This document shows positions 1 to 7,568 of a stretch of 64,000 nt of DNA, in pieces. The translations under genes were made by a program, and so were the position numbers. The notes beneath the pieces were generated by a model, which ran no database searches, was not told the origin of the DNA, and was given only the letters and a program-made list of their open reading frames with translations. Each line of letters begins with the position of its first letter. The stretch's first letter is position 1. This DNA is from Streptomyces fradiae ATCC 10745 = DSM 40063 (lineage in GTDB: Bacteria > Actinomycetota > Actinomycetes > Streptomycetales > Streptomycetaceae), in the NCBI RefSeq assembly GCF_008704425.1, contig NZ_CP023696.1, positions 6,488,501 through 6,552,500 on the forward strand, written 5' to 3'.

Positions 1-2892
1 GGCGCCCCGCGCGCCCTCGGGCCCCGCCGTGCCGGCCCCGTCCCCCGCGCCCGCCGGGGCCGCGACCACGTACCCGGCCAGGGCGAGCGCGCCGCTCGCG
101 TCCGGCCGGGCCGCCACGGCCGCCGCCGCCACGCCGGGGCACTGCCGCAGCACGGCCTCCACCTCGCCCGGCTCCACCCGGAAGCCCCGCACCTTCACCT
201 GGTCGTCGGCGCGCCCCGTGAACTCCAGCCCGCCGTCGTGCCGCAGCCGCACCAGGTCGCCGGTCCGGTACAGCCGCCCGCCCGTGCCGGACGGGTCCGG
301 CACGAACCGCTCCGCCGTCAGCTCCGGCCGCCCCAGGTAGCCGCGCGCCAGCTCCGGGCCCCCGATCAGCAGTTCGCCCACCTCCCCGGCGGCCACCGGC
401 TCGCCCCGCCCGTCCACCACACGGGCGGTGCGCGCCCCGAGCGGCCGGCCGATCGGCACCGTCCCCCGCGGGTCGGGCGCGCCGGGGAGCACGTCGTGCA
501 CGGTGGCCGTCACGGTCGTCTCCGTCGGCCCGTACGCGTTGCACACCCGCACGTGCGGGACGCGCGCCCGCCACGCCGCCAGGACGTCCGGCGGCACGGC
601 CTCGCCGCCCAGGACCAGCAGCCGCAGCGACGCCAGCGCGCCCGCCGCGTCCGGCCCGAGCGACCGGGTCAGCTCCGCCCAGTACGTCGGCGGCAGGTTC
701 ACCACGGTCAGCCCGTGCCGGCGGACCTCCTCGACGAGCCGCGCCGGGTGCCACTGCTCGTCCGGGCGGACCACCACGGTCGCGCCCCGCGACAGGGCGG
801 GCAGGAGCTGGTCGAGGGAGGCGTCGAAGGTGAACGACGAGAAGGCCAGCACCCGGTCGCGCCCCGTCACGCCGAACGCCTCCCGGGCGGCGGCCACGTG
901 CGCCGCCAGGGCCCGGTGCTCGACGCCCACCGCCTTGGGGCGGCCCGTCGAGCCGGACGTGAAGACGACGTACGCGAGTTCGCGCGGGTCCGGCACCCGG
1001 CGCGGCGCCCCGGCCCCCGGTCGTCCGGGCCGTACCGACTCCAGGGTGGCGACCGGCACGCCCAGCGCCCCCGCCGCGTCCGCGGTCGACGCGTCGGCCA
1101 GGACGCACCGCACCCCGGCCTCGGCCACCATGAACCGCAGCCGCTCCTCGGGCAGCGCCGCGTCGAGCGGTACGTACACGCAGCCGGCCCGCCAGACACC
1201 GGCCATCGCGGCGAGCGCCCCCGGACCGCGCCGCACCAGCACCCCGACGGGGTCGCCCGGCCGCGTCCCGCCGGCGGCGAGCGCGGCGGCCACCCCGCCG
1301 GCCAGGGCGTCGAGCGCCCCGTACGTCACCGACTCCTCCCCGCAGACCAGCGCCACCGCGTCGGCGTCCCCCGCCACGGCGAACGGCTCCGCGTCCCCCG
1401 CCACGGCGAACGGCTCCGCGTCCCCCGCGGAGGCGGCCGCGTCCGGCGCCGCCGCGAACGGCTCCGCACCGCCCGCCGTGACCGGGTTCCCCGCCGCGGT
1501 GGAGGGCCCACCGCCCGGCGCCTCCGCCCGCCCGGCCGCCGCCACCGCGGGCGCGGGCCGACCGGGAGCCGTCGGGGCGGCGGGCCCGGCCGCACCCGTC
1601 AGGGGCGCCAGGCGCCCGGCCGTCTCGCCGACCGGCGCGTCCGGCGCCGCCACGACCGCGCGCAGCAGCTCCGCGTACCCGTCGCGGAAGCGGTGCATCG
1701 TCGCGGCGTCGAAGAGGGCCGTCGAGTACTGGAGCCGCGCCGCGACCGTCCCGTCCGGCCGGGCGCCGAGGTCCAGGAAGACGTCGAGCGGCGTGCCCCG
1801 CAGCGGCGGCGCGACCAGCTCCACGTCCAGGCCGTCCAGGCGCGGCGGGCGCTGGGTGCCCAGCAGGGTGAACGACGCCTGCGCCAGCGGGTGGCGGGAC
1901 AGGTCCCGCGCCCCGCCCACGGCCTGCACGACCCGGTCGAAGGGCGCCTCGGCGTGCGAGAAGTCCCGCAGCGCCCCCGCCCGCACCCGGCCCAGCAGCT
2001 CCGCGAAGGACGGGTCGCCGCCCAGGTCGGTGCGGAGCACGATCGTGTTGACGAACGGCCCGATCACGTCCGCCGCGCGCGGGTCGCCCCGGTCGGCGAG
2101 CGTCGTGCACACGGCGATGTCCGTCCGGCCGGAGTACCGGGCCAGCAGCGCCTGGTACGCGGCGAGCATCACCATGTACCGGGTGGCCCGGTGCGAGCGG
2201 GCCAGCCGGTCCACCCCGGCCACCAGCCCGGCCGGCAGGTCGAAGCGCACCACGTCGCCCGCGCCGTCCCAGAAGCGGGGCCGGGGCCGGTCCGTGGGCA
2301 GCTCCAGCGGGGCCACCCCCGCCAGCCGCTCCCGCCAGTGGCCGAGCAGCCGCTCCATGCGGGCCCCGCTCAGCCGCTCGCCCTGGAGCCGCGCGAAGTC
2401 GGCGTACTGCATCGGCGGGGCCGCCACGTCCTCGCCCCGGTACCCGGCGGCCAGCTCCCGCAGCAGGACGTCCCAGGACCAGCCGTCCACGGCGATGTGG
2501 TGGACGACGACCAGCAGCAGGTGCTCGTCCGCGCCGGTCCGGGCGAGCACGGCCCGCAGCGGCGGCTCCAGCGCCAGGTCCAGCGGGCGGGTCAGCTCGG
2601 CGGCGAACAGCTCGTCGGCACCGGCCGCCTCCACCCGCTCCAGGGTGAAGGAGCCGGGCGGGTCGACCCGCGGGACGGGCTCGCCGTCCACGGCGGCGAA
2701 CCGGGTCCGCAGCACCTCGTGGCGGGCCACGATCCCCGCCAGCGCCCGCTCCAGGGCGGGAACGTCGAGGGCCCCGCGGAAGCGGAGCGCCAGCGGAAGC
2801 AGGGAGTCGGCCGAACCTCTGCTGAGCTGGTCCAGGAACCACAGCCTCCGCTGGGCGGACGATACGGTGCGAACAGCTGCGCCAACCTTCAC
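1..2892 (-). CDS. Nonribosomal peptide synthetase, condensation-adenylation (partial, runs off left edge)
   Basis: Elongation-type NRPS module. From the GTG at 2892 it reads 964 codons without a stop to base 1. A condensation domain fills about residues 5-430, with the active-site motif HHIAVDG at 131-137 (second His catalytic). A low-complexity linker (about 430-510) leads to an adenylation domain: A3 FTSGSTGRPK near 640, A5 NAYGPTETT, A7 YRTGDL, A8 GRADDQVKVRG near 895. The frame leaves the window before motif A10 and the expected carrier domain. By eye the specificity positions read D-A-D-N-V-G-A-V-T; I do not assign a substrate. The GTG start is supported by a GGAGG six bases upstream. 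It lies 748 bp downstream of the LanB-like gene on the same strand and probably belongs to that pathway. The MbtH-like protein at 11846 is the likely adenylation partner. Confidence 0.93.
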   Translation of the reverse strand, partial: MKVGAAVRTVSSAQRRLWFLDQLSRGSADSLLPLALRFRGALDVPALERALAGIVARHEVLRTRFAAVDGEPVPRVDPPGSFTLERVEAAGADELFAAELTRPLDLALEPPLRAVLARTGADEHLLLVVVHHIAVDGWSWDVLLRELAAGYRGEDVAAPPMQYADFARLQGERLSGARMERLLGHWRERLAGVAPLELPTDRPRPRFWDGAGDVVRFDLPAGLVAGVDRLARSHRATRYMVMLAAYQALLARYSGRTDIAVCTTLADRGDPRAADVIGPFVNTIVLRTDLGGDPSFAELLGRVRAGALRDFSHAEAPFDRVVQAVGGARDLSRHPLAQASFTLLGTQRPPRLDGLDVELVAPPLRGTPLDVFLDLGARPDGTVAARLQYSTALFDAATMHRFRDGYAELLRAVVAAPDAPVGETAGRLAPLTGAAGPAAPTAPGRPAPAVAAAGRAEAPGGGPSTAAGNPVTAGGAEPFAAAPDAAASAGDAEPFAVAGDAEPFAVAGDADAVALVCGEESVTYGALDALAGGVAAALAAGGTRPGDPVGVLVRRGPGALAAMAGVWRAGCVYVPLDAALPEERLRFMVAEAGVRCVLADASTADAAGALGVPVATLESVRPGRPGAGAPRRVPDPRELAYVVFTSGSTGRPKAVGVEHRALAAHVAAAREAFGVTGRDRVLAFSSFTFDASLDQLLPALSRGATVVVRPDEQWHPARLVEEVRRHGLTVVNLPPTYWAELTRSLGPDAAGALASLRLLVLGGEAVPPDVLAAWRARVPHVRVCNAYGPTETTVTATVHDVLPGAPDPRGTVPIGRPLGARTARVVDGRGEPVAAGEVGELLIGGPELARGYLGRPELTAERFVPDPSGTGGRLYRTGDLVRLRHDGGLEFTGRADDQVKVRGFRVEPGEVEAVLRQCPGVAAAAVAARPDASGALALAGYVVAAPAGAGDGAGTAGPEGARGA
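1364..1428. repeat. 27-bp tandem repeat in the NRPS interdomain linker
   Basis: A 27-bp unit occurs twice in perfect tandem (1364-1390, 1391-1417) and begins a third time to 1428. It is in frame and repeats a nine-residue Ala/Gly/Asp/Glu/Pro/Phe segment (AEPFAVAGD) in the linker between condensation and adenylation domains. Its in-frame length and position suggest a tolerated linker expansion. Confidence 0.9.
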
Positions 2893-2898
2893 TGCGGG

Positions 2899-2903
2899 CC
2901 TCC
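2899..2903 (-). promoter_or_regulatory. Ribosome binding site of the NRPS gene
   Basis: GGAGG on the minus strand, six bases before the GTG at 2892. It fixes the start, which has no ATG alternative nearby; the condensation domain's first conserved segment begins about ten codons later. Confidence 0.8.
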
Positions 2904-3160
2904 AAGCGGGTGGGTTTCCTCCACCCTCCCGGCCGCGGCGCGGGCCCAGTAGGGAAGAAGACGCAACCGCACGCGCAGAAGCCCGCGCACCCGGCCCACC
3001 GGGGTCTCCCTCCCGCCGCGGGATTCCGTGCGGGGACGGGAGGCCCGTGCCCCCACCCCCGCCACCGTGGGCGCGCCCGTGCCGTGGGCCCACCCCGCCG
3101 CCGTGCGCGCGCCCCCGTGCCGTGGGCCCACCCCGTGCGCGGGTCGCCGTGCGAGTCCCG

Positions 3161-3192
3161 GTGCGCTTCCGCGCCGCCGTGCGGAAGCGCAC
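3161..3192. terminator. Perfect 12-bp hairpin, possible terminator or attenuator
   Basis: GTGCGCTTCCGC at 3161-3172 pairs perfectly with 3181-3192 across an 8-base loop. There is no T-tract, which is common for Streptomyces terminators. It lies about 450 bp after the stop of the LanB-like gene and 270 bp before the NRPS start, so it could end the upstream transcript or attenuate read-through. Confidence 0.5.
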
Positions 3193-3270
3193 CGGGTGCC
3201 GGGGCGCGGACATCCGCCGGAGGGCCCGCGCAGGTCCCTCGGCCGGCCGCCGGCGGGCGCACCCGAGGGT

Positions 3271-3333
3271 GCCCCGCCCACGCCCCCCGCCGCCCCGCCC
3301 ACGCCCCCCGCCGCCCCGCCCACGCCCCCCGCC
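3271..3333. repeat. 21-bp tandem repeat, three copies
   Basis: The unit starting GCCCCGCCCACG is present three times without mismatch (3271-3291, 3292-3312, 3313-3333) in the gap upstream of the NRPS. It is not in any supported gene. Confidence 0.85.
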
Positions 3334-3640
3334 GCCCTGCGGGCGTCCCGGTCGCCTCGCGCGCGGCGGCCCGACCGGGTACGGAGGGACCCGCATGCCC
3401 GCCGGCACACGCGGGGGAGCCCGCGCACCGTGCCGGAGTCCGCGTACGTCGGCGGGCTCCCGGCGCCGGGGCGGGCGGGCCGCCGTCGCATCCCGCGGGC
3501 CGTCCGGCCGGGCGCGCCCTCCGCGCGGGCCCCCGCCGCGTCCCGCCGCCTCACGGGGCCCGTCCGCGCACGCCCGGCGGCGGTGCGCCCGCCCGTCCCG
3601 GCCGGGCGCACCGCCGCCCACGCGGGCCGCGCACGCCGTC

Positions 3641-6127
3641 CTACCCCTCCTCCTCCACGGCCACGAAGCGCAGTTCGGACGTGTACGCGCGCCCCTCGTC
3701 GTCGACGAGCCACGCCTGCTCGGGCGTCGGCAGCATCTCCGTGACGACCGCCCTCGCCTCCGGCTCGCGCCTAACCATCCGGCGCACCGCCTTGGCGAGG
3801 ATGTTGACGTAGACCGGGCTGTCGAAGTCGACGTAGAACGGCCGGGGTTCGGTCGGCAGCGCCACGAAGACGAACCGGGGCATCCCGTGCCGCGCCCGCC
3901 ACGCGCGGGCGCGCACGAACCGCCGCGCCTCGTCCTTCTCGCCGGCGAAGTCCAGCCCGGCGCCGGGGAGCCGCCAGGTCTCGCGCGCCACGACCAGGCG
4001 GTCCACGGTGACGCGCGGGGTGTGCCCGTCCTCCGGCAGGATCCGGAACAGGTCCATGGCCAGGGTCGTCAGCACGTGCGCGAAGACGTCCACGGCGGCG
4101 AACTCGGCGCCGTCCGGCAGGACCATTACGAGCCGCCCGTCCCGCTCGGTCACCGCCACGTCGGCGCTGAGCACCGTACGGGGCCGGCCGGCGCCGCTCG
4201 TCAGGTCCACCAGCGCCACGTGGTAGTCCTGCGGGCGCACCAGCGCGTGCCGGGTGCGGGCCGACAGCCGCGACCGGTGCTCCTTGGGCAGCAGCGGCAT
4301 CAGGCGCGGCCGGGGATGGTCGCGGTCGGTCAGCCGCACCAGTGCGCCGGGGTCGGGGTGCTGGTGGACGAAGAGCGACGCGCCCAGCGTGTTGGCGGCC
4401 AGGTGCAGTTCGCCCAGGACCAGCTGGAAGTCGCCCCGCTCGACGGCCTCGGCGCCGGTCGCCGCGACCATCACGTCGGGGCTGACGTACCGCGCCGCGG
4501 TCCACGCCCCGCCCGCGCCCTGCGCCGCACCGCCTCCGGTACCGGCGTCCGCACCGCGACCCGCGCCGCTTCCGGTACCGCCGTCCGCACCGGCTCCCGC
4601 GCCGCTTCCCGCACCGGTGCCGAACCGCTCCGCGACCCGCCCGGCGACCTCCGCCAGCGACCGGCTCACCCGGCGCGCACCGGGCGGCACCTCCAGCACG
4701 GACGCCCACCGTTCGCCGAACTCGCGCTGGAGGGCGTCCGCCCGCGCCCGCGCCGTCCCGTGCAGCACCGGCATGCAGGCGAACCAGAACGACGCCAGGT
4801 CCACCGGCCCGTCGGCGGCCAGCCGCGCGTACACCTCCCGCGCCTCGGCCGTCACCGCCTCCGCGAGGCGCGCGGTGAGCCAGGCCGAGGCGTCCAGCAG
4901 CGGCTCCAGCGGCGCGAGCGCCTCGTGCACGGCCCGCCCCGCCCGGACGGTGGCCGACCTGCGGCAGTCCGCGTACACGACCGCCCGGCAGGGCGCGGTG
5001 CCGGCCGACTTCTCCCGCACGGCCGCGGTCTCGGTCAGCCCCGCGAACGCGCCCTCCAGCTCCGTCAGCGCGGCCACCACCCGGTCGGCCCCGGCGGCCT
5101 CCCGCACCCGGTCCCGCCCGCGCTCCAGCGAGTCGAGCGCGGCGAGCCAGGGGCGGCGCGCCCGAGCGTCGCCCACCCGTCCGAGCCACTCCCGCAGGGC
5201 GCGCTCGGGGCGGGCGCCCGCCGGAACCTCCAGCTTCCACACGACCCAGCGCCGGGCCACCAGGTCGGCGAGGACCGCCGGCACGTCCACGCCGGGCAGC
5301 GCGGTGCGGATCTCCCGCACGGGGCGCGTCCCGTCGCACAGCGCCAGCACGGCGGCGGCGTCCGGGCCGGCCGTCCGCGCCGGCCGGCCCGGCACGGTCA
5401 CCTCCGTGCCCGACACCCGGACGAAGGGCACCCGCCGGGGCGCCACCCACTCCCGCAGCGCCGGGTCGGCGTCCATCCGCGCGGCCAGGGCGTCGATCGC
5501 CCAGCCCGCGAAGTACACCTCCGTCGCGGCGGTCAGGCCCTCGCCCGGCTCGACCTCCACCCCCGGCGCGGCGAGGTCCCAGCGGCCCCAGCCGACGGGT
5601 CCGAAGAAGCCGATGGTGTCGTTCTTGACGCAGAACCGCTGCCAGTAGTGGGCGACGAGCTCCTCGCGCTGGCGGGGCATGCTGGTGCGCCCGGCTGCCG
5701 TCGGCGTCCACGCCAGGAACGGCGCCACCCCGGAGGTGAGCACCGGGCGGTTCTGCCACGCCACGGCCTCCCGGAAGGCGGGGGTCCGGGCGATGTCCTG
5801 GAGGGCGTGGGCGCTCTCCACGGCGGCGTCGGCGAACAGCGCGGCGAAGCCGGCCCACTCGTCGCCGTCCGCGTCCGCCCCCGCCCCGGCCCGCGCCGCC
5901 GGGGCGTCCGCCCCCGCCCCGGCGCCGGGGGCGGAGCGGGCTCCGCCCGGTCCCGGCTCCGGCGCGTCGAGGGAGACGAACTTGTCGGCCGCCTCGGCGA
6001 GCCCCGGCGGGGCCAGCCGCAGCACCCCGGAGGCCGGGAAGCCGGGCCCGCGCAAGGCGAACTGCTCCCACAGCCGCCAGCGCCCGCCGGGCAGCCACAC
6101 CCCGTCCCGCTCCTCCACGGCGCTCAC
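3641..6127 (-). CDS. LanB-like protein without elimination domain (copy 1)
   Basis: 828 residues resembling the N-terminal, tRNA-dependent half of lantibiotic dehydratases. Family knowledge: that half transfers an aminoacyl group from aminoacyl-tRNA, and stand-alone versions without the C-terminal elimination domain include the peptide aminoacyl-tRNA ligases (PEARLs) and split thiopeptide dehydratases. Seen here: the conserved block RFCVKNDTIGFFGPVG near residue 165, where classical LanB has the R-x-T-P-F-G-x-F motif, and a C-terminus ending just after the LPTPEQAWL block with no elimination domain. A Gly/Ala/Asp-rich insert lies near 4505-4620. The GTG start at 6127 overlaps the carrier protein stop (GTGA), implying coupled translation. 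It is paralogous to 9067-11649, with one nearly identical 160-bp tract. Substrate unknown; a carrier-bound amino acid is my inference. Confidence 0.85.
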   Translation of the reverse strand: MSAVEERDGVWLPGGRWRLWEQFALRGPGFPASGVLRLAPPGLAEAADKFVSLDAPEPGPGGARSAPGAGAGADAPAARAGAGADADGDEWAGFAALFADAAVESAHALQDIARTPAFREAVAWQNRPVLTSGVAPFLAWTPTAAGRTSMPRQREELVAHYWQRFCVKNDTIGFFGPVGWGRWDLAAPGVEVEPGEGLTAATEVYFAGWAIDALAARMDADPALREWVAPRRVPFVRVSGTEVTVPGRPARTAGPDAAAVLALCDGTRPVREIRTALPGVDVPAVLADLVARRWVVWKLEVPAGARPERALREWLGRVGDARARRPWLAALDSLERGRDRVREAAGADRVVAALTELEGAFAGLTETAAVREKSAGTAPCRAVVYADCRRSATVRAGRAVHEALAPLEPLLDASAWLTARLAEAVTAEAREVYARLAADGPVDLASFWFACMPVLHGTARARADALQREFGERWASVLEVPPGARRVSRSLAEVAGRVAERFGTGAGSGAGAGADGGTGSGAGRGADAGTGGGAAQGAGGAWTAARYVSPDVMVAATGAEAVERGDFQLVLGELHLAANTLGASLFVHQHPDPGALVRLTDRDHPRPRLMPLLPKEHRSRLSARTRHALVRPQDYHVALVDLTSGAGRPRTVLSADVAVTERDGRLVMVLPDGAEFAAVDVFAHVLTTLAMDLFRILPEDGHTPRVTVDRLVVARETWRLPGAGLDFAGEKDEARRFVRARAWRARHGMPRFVFVALPTEPRPFYVDFDSPVYVNILAKAVRRMVRREPEARAVVTEMLPTPEQAWLVDDEGRAYTSELRFVAVEEEG
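5574..5733. repeat. Near-identical 160-bp tract shared with 11192-11351
   Basis: By eye, 159 of 160 bases match 11192-11351 in the second LanB-like gene (the mismatch is at 5696). The flanking homologous coding sequence is much more divergent, so this looks like a recent gene-conversion tract rather than uniform conservation. Confidence 0.85.
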
Positions 6128-6447
6128 CCCTCGATCAGGTCGGAGTGGACGACGTCGGCGAGGTCCGCCGGGGTCGGGTACGCGAACACCAGCGACACCG
6201 GCACGTCGACGCCGAGGGCGTCCTGGAGCCGGGCGGTGACCTGGAACGCCGTCAGCGAGTCGCCGCCGTTCTCGTAGAAGTCGCTCAGCTCGTCCAGGTC
6301 CGGGACGCCCAGGGCGTCCCGGTAGACGCCGACCAGCAGGTCGGTGACGGCGGCGGCGCTCACCCCGGCGGCCGGGGGCGTGGGCCCGGTGGCCGTCGGA
6401 GCGGTGGCCTCGGTCGGGGCGGCGGTGAGGGTGGTGGTCCGGCTCAT
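6124..6447 (-). CDS. Free-standing peptidyl carrier protein
   Basis: 107 residues. After a Thr/Ala/Pro-rich N-terminal 30 residues it is a single carrier domain (about 30-105) with the phosphopantetheine site GGDSL, Ser64, preceded by FYEN. Family knowledge: the serine carries a 4'-phosphopantetheine arm that holds an activated amino acid as a thioester. Start ATG at 6447 has GGAGGAG five bases upstream and overlaps the stop of the PLP enzyme (ATGA); its own stop overlaps the GTG of the LanB-like gene. The free-standing adenylation protein at 7565-9067 is the obvious loading enzyme, and the flanking LanB-like proteins are candidate modifiers of the tethered residue (inference). Confidence 0.93.
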   Translation of the reverse strand: MSRTTTLTAAPTEATAPTATGPTPPAAGVSAAAVTDLLVGVYRDALGVPDLDELSDFYENGGDSLTAFQVTARLQDALGVDVPVSLVFAYPTPADLADVVHSDLIEG

Positions 6448-7568
6448 CGGGTCTCCTCCAGTTCGGGATGTGTGCAGGTCGGTGCGAGGCGGCGGGCGGG
6501 ACGGCCCGTGCCCGCCGCGGAGGTGTCGGAAAGGCGGGAAAGGCCGGGCAGGCCGGAGAGGCCGGGGGCGCCGGGCATCCGGGAGGCGCCGGGGGCGCTG
6601 CGGTCCGCGGAGGTCGCGGACGTACGAGAGGCGCGTGCGGCGAGGGCCGCCAGGGTGTTCCCGCCGGACACCACGGCGACGGCCCGCTCCCGGTGCCGCC
6701 CCGCGCGCAGCGCGCCCGCGAGGGCGACGGCGCCGCTGGGCTCCGCCTCCACGCCCAGCCGGCGCAGCCGGTCGGTCGCGGTGAGGATCTCGGCGTCGGA
6801 CACGGCGACCAGGTCGTCCACCCGGTCCCGTACCACCGCGAACGGCACCGCGCCGGGCGCCTGCGCCCGCAGCCCGTCCGCGACCGTGTCGCAGGGCGGC
6901 AGCCGCACCGGCCGGCCCGCCGCCAGCGACCGCGCGTAGCGGGGCGTGCCCGCCGGCTCGACGCCGACGATGCGCACCGGGTGGTCGCGGGCGGCCAGGC
7001 ACACCCCGGCGAGCAGCCCGCCGCCCCCGACCGGCACGTACAGGGTCCGCACGTCCGGTACGTCGGCGAGGATCTCCCGGCCCACCGTGCCCTGCCCGGC
7101 GACGACCAGTTCGTGGTCCGACGACGGCACGAGGACGGCCCCGGTCTCCTCGGCCAGGGCCCGCGCCCGCTCCTCCCGCTCCTCGACGCCGCCGGCCACG
7201 CTCACCGTCCGCCCGCCGAGCGCGCGGATGCGGGCGGCCTTCGCCGGGCTCGTCCCGGCGGCCAGCACCACCGTCACGCGCACCCCCAGGGGCGCGGCGA
7301 GCCGGGCCAGGGCGATGCCGTGGTTGCCGGACGAGCCGGTCACGATGGCGCGGGCGCCCAGCGCCAGCACCGCGTTGGCCGCGCCCCGCAGCTTGAACGA
7401 ACCGCTGCGCTGGAGGTGCTCGGCCTTCAGCAGCAGCCCCCAGCCGCCGCGCCGCCGCCCCGGCGCCGGCAGCCCCGGCAGCAGCGGGGTGCGCCGCGCG
7501 TACGCGGCGAGGCGCTCGGCCGCGCGCTCCACGTCGGCGGGCACCGGCCCGCCCCCGTACCCGCTCAC
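6444..7568 (-). CDS. Threonine dehydratase/serine racemase-like PLP enzyme
   Basis: 374 residues, fold-type II PLP family. Visible: PLP lysine in SGSFKLRG (Lys59), the substrate/carboxylate loop SSGNHG, and the phosphate-binding loop GGGGL. This family includes threonine ammonia-lyase, serine racemase and beta-replacement enzymes; the sequence alone does not decide the reaction. The catalytic core ends near residue 310; the last 60 residues are Ser/Gly/Pro/Ala-rich and atypical. Start GTG at 7568 overlaps the stop of the adenylation protein (GTGA). Its place in this operon suggests it makes or alters a non-protein amino acid, keto acid or D-amino acid building block, not branched-chain amino acid metabolism. 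Confidence 0.88.
   Translation of the reverse strand: MSGYGGGPVPADVERAAERLAAYARRTPLLPGLPAPGRRRGGWGLLLKAEHLQRSGSFKLRGAANAVLALGARAIVTGSSGNHGIALARLAAPLGVRVTVVLAAGTSPAKAARIRALGGRTVSVAGGVEEREERARALAEETGAVLVPSSDHELVVAGQGTVGREILADVPDVRTLYVPVGGGGLLAGVCLAARDHPVRIVGVEPAGTPRYARSLAAGRPVRLPPCDTVADGLRAQAPGAVPFAVVRDRVDDLVAVSDAEILTATDRLRRLGVEAEPSGAVALAGALRAGRHRERAVAVVSGGNTLAALAARASRTSATSADRSAPGASRMPGAPGLSGLPGLSRLSDTSAAGTGRPARRLAPTCTHPELEETR

Larger units (their letters stand above)
2893..3640. other. 748-bp intergenic region between LanB-like gene and NRPS
   Basis: No credible gene is visible. Open frames here are Arg/Pro/Ala-rich shadows of extreme G+C. It contains a perfect 12-bp hairpin (3161-3192), a triple 21-bp repeat (3271-3333) and the NRPS ribosome binding site. 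It is the only sizeable gap in the otherwise overlapping minus-strand gene cluster, so it probably carries a terminator or attenuator and a separate NRPS promoter. Confidence 0.6.

Noticed and set aside
2889..3713. Open frames filling the gap upstream of the NRPS
   Set aside because: Low-complexity Gly/Arg/Ala translation of tandem repeats, overlapping the end of the LanB-like gene, with no ribosome site.
238..6277. Long plus-strand open frames (about 900 and 1950 codons) over the NRPS/LanB region
   Set aside because: Arg/Pro/Ala/His-rich, no motifs, and exactly antisense to genes with clear motifs; typical high-G+C shadow frames.
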